Under the pieces are notes generated by a model. The model saw nothing but the letters and a program-made list of their open reading frames with translations. It made no database searches and had not been told where the DNA came from. Shown piece after piece: positions 33,561 through 44,800 of a stretch of 64,000 nt of DNA. Source of the DNA: Myotis daubentonii (lineage: Eukaryota; Chordata; Mammalia; Chiroptera; Vespertilionidae); the NCBI RefSeq assembly GCF_963259705.1, contig NC_081851.1, positions 11,444,145 through 11,508,144 of the forward strand, given 5' to 3'. The position numbers were made by a program, and so were the translations under genes. Every line of letters begins with the position of its first letter. Within the stretch, counting starts at the first letter, position 1.

Positions 33561-36500
33561 ATACAGAAATCTCAGACACACTGGTTATAGAAAAGAGACC
33601 TTCCTCTTAACTCCTAAAATTTTTCCCAAACTGACATCTATCTCTCTCTCATTTCCTCTGGTTCCATTATAGTCCAGTATATGGCAGGGAGGTGGTGTTT
33701 CCTCTAAGACAATTGGCATTCTCCCCCGTCACTTCAGTGGTCCATTCCACTATGTTCAGATAGTAACGTTTCCTGGATTTTGAGTGTTGTTATAATTGAT
33801 GTTTTATATTAGAATAGTTCCAGATTTACAGAAAAATTGTGAAGATAATACCCATGTGCCCCAAACCAAATTTCCCGTATTTCTATTAACTCACTTTGGA
33901 ATGGGGCAAATGTAACATGAAGTGAATCATCAGTGAAAGTTAGAGTGAAACCTCACTTCTCTAGTATCTCCAATATCCAGCAATGCTGTTCTAGACTAAG
34001 TTGTTAAAGGAAAAACTGGACCAGTTGGGGATAAAACTTCAGATCTTGAGCTGACCATCCTTTCAAAATTTTAACAATATTCAATAGTCTACAATGTAAA
34101 AAGGATATCAAATTCATTATGATACACTGCCAGCACTAACACAACACCATGTTCCTCATGACTGCGACCTCCACCATCCATCCCACCCCCCAAACCCAAA
34201 CCTATATTAAACATCAGCTTCTTTTTTTCTTGCTAGTATGAGAAATTGTTGTGAAAAACACCCCCATTCAGCCTTCTCCTTGTCCTTATTCTAAGTGTCT
34301 AGCTCAGTATGGAATGGATTGTCTGGTGCCTCAACTAAAGAAATCTACATTACTCCCTTTTCACATGAATCCCCTCCTGAGATCCCTACCCATCAGTGAA
34401 ACAAGAGTCAAACCTCCCTTCTCTAGTATCTCCAATATCCAACAATGCTGTTCTAGACCACGATGTTAAAGGAAATACTGTACCAGTTGTGGCATAAAAC
34501 TTCACATCTTGAGCTGACCATCCTTTCAATAGTTTAACAATATTCAATAGTCTACCATGTAAAAAGGAAATCAAATTCTTTATTAGACACTGCCAGTCCT
34601 AACACAAGAACCTGTTCCTCATGACTGCAACCATCACCATCCAACCCCTCCCCCCAATTCAAACAGAAATTCACTTTTGGACTTGCAGTTTCTTCATCCA
34701 TCCTTGTGTTTGGAGTCTTATTCCTTATCTGTACTAGTCTACAGCATTGTCTTATTAAGTTTCTCTGAGGCAACAGACACTACTCAAGGGTTCCTGGCCT
34801 CTATATATATACTCTTTAGGTTAATGAGGTGCCGCTCACTTCAGGCCTGGTTGCCTGAAATTAGCGGTTACCATGGTGTGGCTTGACTTCACAAAGCCTC
34901 AGCTTGACAATCCAGGAAGGACTGGGGTGGCAGAGGATGCGTAATTCTCACTCTGGTTATAGAACAGAGACCTTCCTCTTAACTCCTAAAATTTTTCCTA
35001 AACTGTCCTCTTCTCACTCTCTCATTTCCTCTAGTTCCATTATAGTCCAGCATATGGCAGGGAGGTGGTGTTTCCTCTAAGACAATTCCCATATTCCCCC
35101 GTCATTTCAGTGGTCCATTCGACTTTGTTCATTTTCCACCATTTCCTAGGATTTTGAGTGTTGTTTTAATGGATGTTTTATTTTATTTTATTCATTTTTT
35201 TTCTGCTTAAAGTATTACAAAGGGAATTACATATGTGTCTTTCCCCCCCCCTCTGCCCTTAACAGTCCAATAGCCTCCCCTTCCCCCAGTGTCTTATGTT
35301 CATTGGTTATGCTTATATGCATGCATACAAGTCCTTAGGTTGATCTCTTACCCCCTCCCCCACCCCCAAACCTCCTCGGCCTTCCCGCTCCAGTTTGACA
35401 ATCTGTCTGAGGCAGCTCTGCCTCTGTATCTATTTTGGCTCAAAAGTTTATAATGGTCTCTATTATCCATGAATGAGTGAGATTATGTGGTATTTTTCCT
35501 TCATTGACTGGCTTATTTCACTTAGCATAATGCTCTCCAGTTCCATCCATGCTGTTGCAAATGGTAAGAGTTCCTTCCTTTTTAGAGCAGCATAGTATTC
35601 CATCGTGTAGATGTACCACAGTTTTCTAATCCATTCATCTACTGATGGACACTTAGGCTGTTTCCAGATCTTAGCTATGGTGAATTGTGCTGCTATGAAC
35701 ATAGGGGTGCATATATCCTTTTGATTGGTGTTTCTGGTTTCTTGGGATATATTCCTAGAAGTGGGATCACAGGGTCAAATGGGAGTTCCATTTTCAGTTT
35801 TTTGAGGAAACTCCATACTGTCTTCCGTAGTGGCTGCACCAGTCTGCATTCCCACCAGCAGTGCACGAGTGTTCCTTTTTCTCCACATCCTCTCCAGCAC
35901 TTGTCCTTTGTGGATTTGTTGATGATAGCCAGTCTGACAGGTGTGAGATGGTACCTCATTGTTGTTTTGATTTGCATCTCTCGGATGATTAGTGACTTTG
36001 AGCATGTTTTCATATGTCTCTTGGCTTCCTGAATGTCCTCTTTTGGAAGGTGTCTATCTAGGTCCTTTGCCCATTTTTTGATTGGATTGTTTAACTTCCT
36101 TTTGTAAAGTTGTATGAGTTCCCTATAAATTTTGGAGATTAGGCCCTTATCAGATATGACATTGGCAAATAGGTTTTCCCACACAGTGGGTTTTCTCGTT
36201 GTTTTGTTATTGGTTTCGTTTGCTATGCAGAAGCTTTTTATTTTGATGTAGTCCCATTTGTTCATTTTCTCCTTAGTTTCAAGTGCCCTAGGATCTGTAT
36301 CAGTAAAGAAATTGTTTCGGCATATGTCTGAGATTTTGTTGCCTTTGGATTGTTCCAGAATTTTTAGGGTGTCCTTTCGAACATTTAAGTCCTTTATACA
36401 TTTTGAGTTTATTTTTGTGTATGGTGTAAGTTGGTGGTCTAGTTTCATTTTCTTGCATATAACTGTACAATTTTCCAACACTATTTAATGAAGAGACTAT

Positions 36501-37926
36501 CTTGGCTTCATTGTATGATCTTGGCTCCTTTGTGAAATATTAATTGTACATATTGGTTCAGGCCGATTTCTGGGTTCTATATTCTATTCCATTGATCTAT
36601 ATGCATGTTCTTGTGCCAGTACCAGGCAGTTTTGAGAACGGTGGCTTTGTTATACATCTTGATATCTGGTATTGAGATCCCACCTACTTTTTTCTTTTTC
36701 AGGATTGCTGCAGCTATTCGGGGTCTTTTTTTTACTCCATATGAATTTTTGGAGAGTTCGTTCTAGATTTGTGAAGTATGCATTTGGTATTTTAATGGGA
36801 AGTGTGTTGAATTTATAGATTGCTTTGGGTAGTATAGACATTTTAATGATGTTGATTCTACCAATGCATGAACATGGTATGTTCTTCCATCTGTTTATGT
36901 CTTCCTCTATATCTTTTATCAACGTCATGTAGTTTTCTGAGTAGAGGTCTTTTACCTCTTTAGTTAAGTTTATTCCTAGGTAGCTTATTTTTTTTTGGTG
37001 CAATGGTAAATGGGATTGCTTTTATAATCTCTCTTTCTGAAAGTCCACTGTTGGTGTATAGAAATGCCTCAGATTTCTTGGGGTTAATTTTGTATCCTGC
37101 TACATTGCCAAATTCATGTATTAAGTCTGGTGGCTGTTTGATGGAGTCTCTAGGGTTTTGTATGTATAATATCATGTCATCTGCAAATAAGGACAGTTTT
37201 ACTTCCTCTTTTCCAATTTGGATGCCTTTTATTTCTTCTTCTTGCCTAATTGAAATGGATAACGCTTCCAGTACTATGTTGAACAGGAGTGGTGAGAGGG
37301 GGCTTACCTGCCTTGTTCCTGTTCCTAGGGGAAATGGTGTTAGTTTTTGTCCATTGAGTATGATGTCGGCTATTGGCCTGTCATATATGGATTTTATTAT
37401 GTTGAGGAATGATCCTTCTACTCCCACCTTACTGAGAGTTTTTATCAAAAATGGTGTTGAATTTTGTCAAATGATTTTCTGCATCAATTGATATGACCAT
37501 GTGGTTTTTTACTTTCAATTTGTTTATGTGATGTATCACGTTTATTGATTTGCGGATATTGTACCATCCTTGCATCCCTAGGATAAATCCTACTTGGTCA
37601 TGGTGTATGATCTTTCTGATGTACTGCTGGATCCGATTTGCTAAGATTTTGTTGAGGATTTTTGCATCTATGTTCATGAGGGATATTGGCCTATAATTCT
37701 CTTTCATTGTGTTGTCTTTACCTGGTTTCGGTATTAGGGTGATGCTGGCTTCATAGAATGAACTTGGAAGTGTTCCTTCCTCTTGAATTTTTTGTAGTAT
37801 TCTGTGGAGGAGAGGTTTTATTTCTTCCTTGAATGTTTGGTAAAACTCCCCTGTGAAGCCGTCTTTTCCTGGGCTTTTGTTTCCTGGAAGCTTTGTGATG
37901 ACTGCTTCAATTTTTTCCATACTTAT

Positions 37927-38000
37927 TGGCCTGTTGAGATTATTAGATTCTTCCTGATTGAGTTGGCCTGTTGAGATTATTAGATTCTTCCTGATTGAGT
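37927..38000. repeat. 37-bp tandem duplication in L1 ORF2
   Basis: tggcctgttgagattattag begins at 37927 and again at 37964. The period is not a multiple of three, so it breaks the ORF2 frame. Confidence 0.9.
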
Positions 38001-38392
38001 TTTGGAATGTTGTATTTTTCTAGGAATTTGTCCATTTCCTCCAGGTTGTCTAGTTTGTTGGAGTAGAGCTGTCCATAGTATTTTTTAACAATCATTTGTA
38101 TTTCTGTGGGATCTGTTGTTATTTCGCCTCTATCATTTCTGATTTTGTTTTTTTGGGTCCTCTTATCTTTGCTTCTTGGTGAGTTTGGCTAAAGTTTTGT
38201 CAATCTTGTCTATCCTTTCAAAGAACCTGCTCTCGGTTTCATTGATTTTCTGTATTGCTTTTTTGGTCTCTATGTGATTTATTTCTGCTCTAATATTTAT
38301 TATCTCCTTCCTTCTGCTCACTCTGTGGTTTTCTTGTTGCTCTCTTTCTAATTCTTTTAGTTGTAGAGTTAGATGATTTACTACCATTTTTT

Positions 38393-38424
38393 CTTTCTTT
38401 CTTTCTTTTTTTTTTTTTTTTTTT
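38393..38424. repeat. Pyrimidine-rich tract (TTTC)n/(T)n
   Basis: Simple-sequence expansion inside L1 ORF2 on the + strand, encoding a run of lysine and arginine on the minus strand. Confidence 0.85.
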
Positions 38425-39386
38425 GAGATAGGCTTGTAGAGCTATAAACTTCCCTCTCAGCACTGCTTTCATTGTGTTCCATAGGTTTTGGATTGTTGTG
38501 TTTTCATTGTCATTAGTTTCCAGGATGTTTTTAATTTCTTCTTTGATCTCATTGGTAACCCAATCAATATTTAATAGCATGCTATTCAGCTTCCAGGTGT
38601 TTGAGTATTTTGGGTTGTTTTTATTGTAGTTTAATTCTAATATTATGCCATCATGGTCTGAGAAGATGCTTTTTATGATTTCAATCTTCTTGAATTGAGG
38701 ATACTTTGCTTGTGACCCAATATATGGTCTATTTTTGAATATGTCATATGAGCATTTGAGTAGAATGTAAATTCCGTGGCTTTGGGGTGAAGTGTTCTGA
38801 AGATGTCAATTAAGTCCATGTGATCTAGTGAGTCATTTAAGATTGCTGTTTTTTTTTACTGATTGTTTGTCTAGAGGACTTATCCAGTGCTGTCAGTCAT
38901 TATTAAAGTCCCCTACTATGATTGTATTGTCGATCTCTCCTTTAATATCTTCCAGGAGATTTTTTTATGAATTTGGGTGCTCTGGCATTGGGTGCATATA
39001 TGTTTACCAGGGCTATATCTTCTTGTTGTATTGATCCCTTTAGTATTATGAAGTGGCCTTCCTTATCTCTTGTTATGGCCTTCACTTTGAAGTCTATTTT
39101 GTCCGATATAAGTATTGCTACCCCAGCTTTCTTTTCCTTTCCATTTGCCTGAAAGATATTTTCCCATCCTTTCACTTTCAGTCTGTGTGAGTCCCTTCCA
39201 ATGAGGTGGGTCTCTTGTAGACAGCAAATGTATGGGTCATGTTTTGTTATCCATTCAGCCACTTGATGTCTTTTGGTTGGAGCATTTAGTCCATTTACAT
39301 TTAAAGTTATTATTGAAATGTACTTGTTTGTAGCCATTTCTTTTTTTGTGTGGCTGTTTTCTTTCTCAGCTTTTTAGTTCTTCTTT

Positions 39387-40035
39387 TTACACCAGTCCCT
39401 TTAGCATTCCTTGCATTTCTGGCTTGGTGGTGATAAACTCCCTTAGCCTTTTTTTGTCTGTGAAGCTTCTTATTTCCCCTTCAAGTTTGAATGATAGCCT
39501 TGCTGGATAGAGTATTCTTGGATTCAGTCCTTTGCTTTGCATCACTTTGTAAATCTCTGTCCATTCTTTTCTGGCCTGATGTGTTTCTGTTGAGAAATCA
39601 TTTGATAATCTAATGGGAGATCCCTTGTATGTAACTTTCCATCTCTCTCTTGCAGCCTGTAAGATTTTCTCTTTGTCCTGAACATTTGCCATGGTAATTA
39701 TGATGTGTCTTGGTGTCGGTCTTTTCGGGTTCACCTTATTTGGGACTCTCTGGGCTTGTGTGACTTTTTTCTTCCCCACCTCAGAGAAGTTTTCTGATAC
39801 GATTTCTTTGAATAGGTTTTCTAATCCTTGTTCCTCTTTCTGTTGTTCTGGCACCCCTATTATTCATATGTTGTTTCGTTTCATGTTGTCCCAAAGCTCC
39901 CTTAGGCTCTCCTCTTGTCTTCTAATTTTTTTCTTCAATTGCAGTACATTTTGAGTGTGTTTTGCTTCCTTGTCTTCTAATTCCCTAATTCGGTCCTCTG
40001 CTTCTCCTAGTCTACTGTTGATACTTTCAATGGTG
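39387..40035 (-). pseudogene. L1 ORF1, C-terminal part, broken
   Basis: 39854-39387 gives the RRM-to-C-terminal domain (PRHIIITMANVQDKEKIL, ... FITTKPEMQGMLKGLV), colinear with the HAL1 ORF1 at 11180. Upstream it is interrupted by a stop near 39865 and then by the inserted HAL1 at 40036. The N-terminal coiled-coil portion continues beyond the insertion at 40696-41000 with further stops. Confidence 0.88.
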
Positions 40036-40685
40036 GTTTTTTTTATTATTTAAATCTTTATTGTTCAGATTATTACATTTGTTCCTCTTTTTTTCCCCCA
40101 CATGACTCCCCTCCTCCCAGTTCCCGCCCCACCCTCTGCCCTCACTCCCCACCCACTGTCCTCATCCATAGGTGCACGATTTTTGTCCAGTCTCTTCCCA
40201 CATCTCCCACACCCTTTCCCCCCCCCAAGAATAGTCAGTCCATTCCCTTTCATAGTCAGTCCATTCCCTTTCTATGTCCCTGATTCTATTATAATCACCA
40301 GTTCATTCTGTTCATCAGATTATTTATTCACTTGTTGATAGATGCATATTTGTTGTTCATAATTTGTATCTTTACCTTTTTCTTCCTCTTCCTCTTCTTA
40401 AAGGGTACCTTTCAGCATTTCATATAATCCTGGTTTGGTGGTGATGAACTCCTTTAGCTTTTCCTCATCTGAATGACAGCTTTGCTGGATAAAGTAATCT
40501 TGGTTGTAGGTTCTTGGTATTCATCACTTTGAATATTTCTTGCCACTCCCTTCTGGCCTGCAAAGTTTCTGTTGAGAAATCAGCTGACAGAGGTATGGGT
40601 ATTCCCTTGTAGGTAACTGAGTTTCTTTCTCTTGCTGTTTTTAAGATTCTCTCTTTATCTTTTGCTCTTGGCATTTTAATTATGA
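40036..40685 (-). mobile_element. 5'-truncated HAL1 nested in L1
   Basis: The minus strand holds the C-terminal third of a HAL1 ORF1 (PRAKDKERILK...), then the HAL1 3' UTR closely matching 12040-12460, ending in an A/T tail at 40036-40055. It is flanked by a 10-bp duplication ttcaatggtg (40026-40035 and 40686-40695). The ORF1 part has a deletion near 40470 and stops. It inserted after the L1, so HAL1 was still moving when this L1 was already in place. Confidence 0.9.
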
Positions 40686-40695
40686 TTCAATGGTG

Positions 40696-41816
40696 TTTTT
40701 ATTGCAGCTATGTCACTCTTCATTTCTTCTTGGTTCTTACTTATGTTGTTGATTTTTTCCATCTGTTTCTTCTAGCTTCTTCCATATTTTATTGATTTTT
40801 TCATGTTTCTTCTTGCTTCTTGCATAGGTAGTTGAATTTTTCATCTGTTTCTTCTAGCTTCTTGCAGGGGTCGTTGATTTTTTCCTCCATACAGTTTATG
40901 CACTCTAGGACCCTTATTCTGAATTATTTTACTGTCATGTTGCATGACTCTCTATTACTTAGCTGCTTTTCTGGAGAGTCCTCCTTCTCTTTCCTTTGGG
41001 GGTTTCTTTGTCTACCTATGATTGATCTCACTGACATATCTAGACGTTGAGTCGTTCAGTGGCTGCTTCCTGGGTGGCAGTGGCTCCTTGGGCTGTGGTT
41101 GCTCCTCGGGCGGTTGTGGTAGCAGCTGCTCCTCAGTTGGCATCAGCTCCTCTGGTGGGTGCTGTTCACAGCTGTGGTGGCTCTTCTGGCTGGTGAGGGG
41201 AGGCTTCACGTACTGCTGCTGTTCCTCAGACAGACGGTGTGGTTCTCAGGAAGCTGCTGTTGCTTGGGTGTGCTGCGTTGATTTAAAGGCATAAAATACA
41301 ACGCAACAAGGCACCATGTACCAGGCACTAAACACAAATATATTCACGATATTAATAACCCCAAATAAAGGTGACCACCTGAATTAAGAGCATTAGGGTA
41401 CAAGGGAGGAAGGAGAGAAAAAGATAAAAGAGAAAAAAGAAAAGAAAAGAAAAGTAGGGAAGAAAGAAAAAAAAAGTAGTGCAAAAATGAAATTTGGGAA
41501 AACGGAGGGGGGAAGAAAAGAGGAAAAAAAGAGAGAAAAACAAAAAGAGCGAAAACAGAGAATGAAGTAGAAGAGGGGAAGAGGCTATTTATATGAGGAG
41601 AAAACTCCTATAGAACCGCCACTAATCCCAACAAACTCCAGCAACAGCTCCCTGGAGATGAATGCAAACTAGAAACAACCAATAATATCCAGAGAAGCAA
41701 GGGAAAACAAAGCACAAACATAACTGGGGGGGGAGGGGAAGGCATGGGTGGAGGGAGGGTAAAAACCAGCACAATAAAAGAAAAAGAAAAAGAAAAACAG
41801 CCTCAAAACCAGTCCT

Positions 41817-41818
<2 letters not shown>
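40696..41818 (-). mobile_element. L1 ORF1 N-terminus and 5' UTR
   Basis: 40696-41040 is the decayed coiled-coil region of ORF1 with repeated gaagctagaagaaac motifs. 41040-41300 is GC- and CAG-rich with a proline/glutamine-rich frame on the minus strand (41209-41012) that I do not regard as a gene. 41380-41818 is purine-rich on the + strand (aaaagaaaag runs and a g-run near 41725), as in many L1 leaders. Confidence 0.7.

Positions 41819-41855
<37 letters not shown>
41819..41855. repeat. (AC)n microsatellite
   Basis: About 18 AC units lie exactly between the 5' end of the L1 and the resumed satellite. Confidence 0.95.
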
Positions 41856-41858
<3 letters not shown>

Positions 41859-41859
<1 letters not shown>

Positions 41860-44800
41860 CTTCAGCTGTGTTTGCCCAAAATCAGTGGTTGCCATGGTGT
41901 GGCTTGACATCACAAAGCCTCAGCTTGACCATCCAGGAGGCGCAGCGGTGGCTGAGGATGCAGAAATCTCAGACCCTCTGGTTATAGAAAAGAAACCTTC
42001 CTCTTAATTCTTAAAATTTTTTCCTAAACTGACCACTCTCAATTCCTCTAGTTCGATTATAGTCCAGCATATGGCAGGGAGGTGGTGTATCCTCTAAGAC
42101 AATTCCCATACTCCCCCGTCATTTCAGTGGTCCATTCCACTATGTTCAGTTGCTACCATTTACAAGGATTTTGAGTGTTGTTTTAATGGATCTTTTATTT
42201 TAGAATAATTCCAGATTCACAGAAAAATTGTGAAGATAATAACCATGTACACCATACCGAATTTCCCTTATTACTTATATCTTACTTATGTATGGGGAAA
42301 TGTAACATGAAGTGAATCATCAGTGAAACAGTTGGAGGGAAACCTCACTTCTCTAGCATCTCAAATATCCAGCAATGATGTTCTAGACCAAGCTGTTAAA
42401 GGAAAAACTGGACCTGATGTGGCATAAAACTTCAGATCTTGAGGTGACCATCCTTTCAATAGTTTAACAATATTCAATAGTCTACCATGTAAAAAAGAAA
42501 TCAAATTCATTATTATACACTGCCAGCACTAACACAACACCCTGTTCCTCAGGACTGTGACCATCATCCATACCACACCCCCAATCCAAATCTAAATTAA
42601 AAATCAAATTCTTTTTTCCTTGCCAGTATTAGAAAGTGTTGAGAAAAAAATCCCCATTCAGACTTCTCCTTGTCCTTATCCAAAGTGTCTGGCTCAGTAT
42701 GCAATGGCTTGTCTGCTGCCCCAATTAACGAAATCTACATGACTCCAGTCTCATATGCCTGCCCCCTCAGTACATCCCAACCCATCAGGAAACAGAGTCA
42801 AATCTCACTTCTCTAGTATCTCAAATATCCAACAATGCTGTTCTAGAACAAAATGTTAACGGAAAAACTATACCAGTTGTGGGATAAACCTTCACATCTT
42901 GAGCTGACCATCCTTTCAATAGTGTAACAATATTCAATAGTCTGCCATGAAAAAAGGAAACCAAATTATTATACACTGCCAGCATTAACACAACACTCTG
43001 TTCCTCATGACTGCGCCACCACCATGCAACCCATTCCCCCCCAAATACAAACATAAATTCACTTTTGTACTTGCAGTTTCTTCATCCATCCTTGTGTGTG
43101 GAGTCTTATTCCTTATCTCTACTAATCTTCATTATCGTCTTATTAATTTTATCTATCTGAAGGCAACAGACACTACTGAAAGGGTCCTGACCTCTATATA
43201 CACTCTTTAGGTTAATGAGGAGCCACTCACATCAGCTGTGTTTGCCCAAAATTAGTGGTTGCCATGGTGTGGCTTGACATCACAAAGCCTCTTATAGAAC
43301 AGAAACCTTCCTCTTAACTCTTAAAATTTTTTCCTAAACTGACATCTCTCAACTCCTCTAGTTCTATTATAGTCCAGCATATGGCAGGGAGGTGGTGTTT
43401 CCTCTAAGACCATTCCCGTACTCCCCCTTCATATCAGGGGTCCATTCCACTATGTTAAGTTGCTACCATTTCCTAGGATTTTGAGTGTTGTTTTAATGGA
43501 TCTTTGATTTTAGAATAGTTCCACATTCACAGAAAATTGTGTAGATAATAACCATGTACACCATACCGAATTTCCCTTATTACTTATATCTTACTTATGT
43601 ATGGGGAAATGTAACATGAAGTGAATCATCAGTGAAACAGAGTGAAATCTCACTTCTCTAGCATCTCAAATATCCAGCAATGATGTTCTACACCAAGTTG
43701 TTAAAGGAAAAACTGGACCTGATGTGGCATGAAACTTCAAAACTTGAGGTGACCATCCTTTCAATAGTTTAACAATATTCAATAGTCTACCATGTAAAAA
43801 AGAAATCAAATTCATTATTATACACTGCCAGCACTAACACAACACCCTGTTCCTCATGACTGCGACCATCATCCATACCACGCCCCCAAACCAAACCTAA
43901 ATTAAAAATCAAATTCTTTTTTCCTTGCCAGTATTAGAAAGTGTTAAGAAAAAAATCCCCATTCAGACTCCTCCTTGTCCTTATCCAAAGTGTCTGGCTC
44001 AGTATGCAATGGCTTGTCTGGTGCCCCAGTTAACGGAATCTACATGACTCCTGTCTCATATGGCTGCCCCCTCAGTACATCCCTCCCCATCAGGAAACAG
44101 AGTCAAACCTCACTTCTCTAGTATCTCAAATATTCAACAATGCTGTTCTAGAACATGATGTTAAAGGAAAAACTATACCAGTTGTGGGATAAAACTTCAC
44201 ATCTTGAGCGGACCATCGTTACAATAGTTTAACAATATTCAATAGCCTGCCATGTAAAAAGGAAATCAAATTTTTTATTATACTTTGCCAGCATTAACAC
44301 AACACTCTGTTCCTCAAGACTGCGACCACCACCATCCATCCCCACCCCCATAATACAAACATAAATTCACTTTTGTACATGCAGTTTCTTCATCCATCCT
44401 TGTGTGTGGAGTATTATTCCTTATCTCTACTAGTCTTCATTATCGTCTTATTAATTTTATCTATCTTAAGGCAACAGACACTACTGAAAGGGTCCTGACC
44501 TCTATATACACTCTTTAGGTTAATGAGGAGCCACTCACTTCAGCTCTGTTTGCCCAAAATCAGTAGTTGCCATTGTGTGGCTTGACATCACAAAGTCTCA
44601 GCTTGACCATCCAGGAGGCCCGGGGTGGCTGCGGATGTAGAAACTAAGACCCTCTGGTTATAGAACAGAGACCTTCCTCTTAGCTCTTAAAATTTTTTCC
44701 TAAATTGACCTCTCTCAATTCCTCTAGTTCTATTATAGTCCAGCATATGGCAGGGAGGTGGTGTTTCCTCTAAGACAATTCCCATACTCCCCCGTCATTT

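Larger units (their letters stand above)
32514..35185 (-). repeat. Satellite array, right arm, block 1
   Basis: Reverse-oriented units with TATA complements (ctatatatactc) near 33431 and 34799, spaced 1368 bp. The first 100 bases or so share private variants with 6200-6286 of the left arm. An 82-bp tandem duplication lies at 32585-32748. These units keep the TATATATA form seen in the left arm, unlike the block beyond the L1. The block ends in gttttattttat, inside the fossil L1-like segment, where a real L1 begins. Confidence 0.9.
35463..39337 (-). pseudogene. L1 ORF2 (endonuclease / reverse transcriptase), broken
   Basis: The endonuclease N-terminus is clear in 39337-38942 (ITLNVNGLNAPTKR, CLQETHL, VNIYAPN). 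The RT continues in other frames: NYRPISLMN and HHDQVGFI around 37700-37500, the FADDM active-site box near 37180, and the C-terminal region to about 35463. At least seven frame changes or stops separate the pieces. One is a 37-bp tandem duplication (from 37927 and 37964) that by length alone shifts the frame. It cannot make a functional protein. Confidence 0.92.
35186..41818 (-). mobile_element. L1 LINE, nearly full length, inactive
   Basis: The minus strand runs from a 5' G-rich/CAG-rich leader (right), through ORF1 and ORF2, to a 3' UTR and A-rich tail (aaaatgaataaaataaaata-like, at 35181-35208). Both ORFs are broken. The satellite does not resume at the same unit position on the two sides: the left side stops in the fossil L1-like segment and the right side resumes at acttcagctgtg. 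No target duplication is visible. A HAL1 fragment is nested in ORF1. Confidence 0.9.

Noticed and set aside
35463..39337. An active L1 ORF2
   Set aside because: Multiple frameshifts, a 37-bp frame-breaking duplication and a nested HAL1 in ORF1.
41012..41209. Proline/glutamine-rich frame as a gene
   Set aside because: It is part of the L1 leader / ORF1 junction, with CAG-rich low-complexity sequence and no supporting start or splice context.
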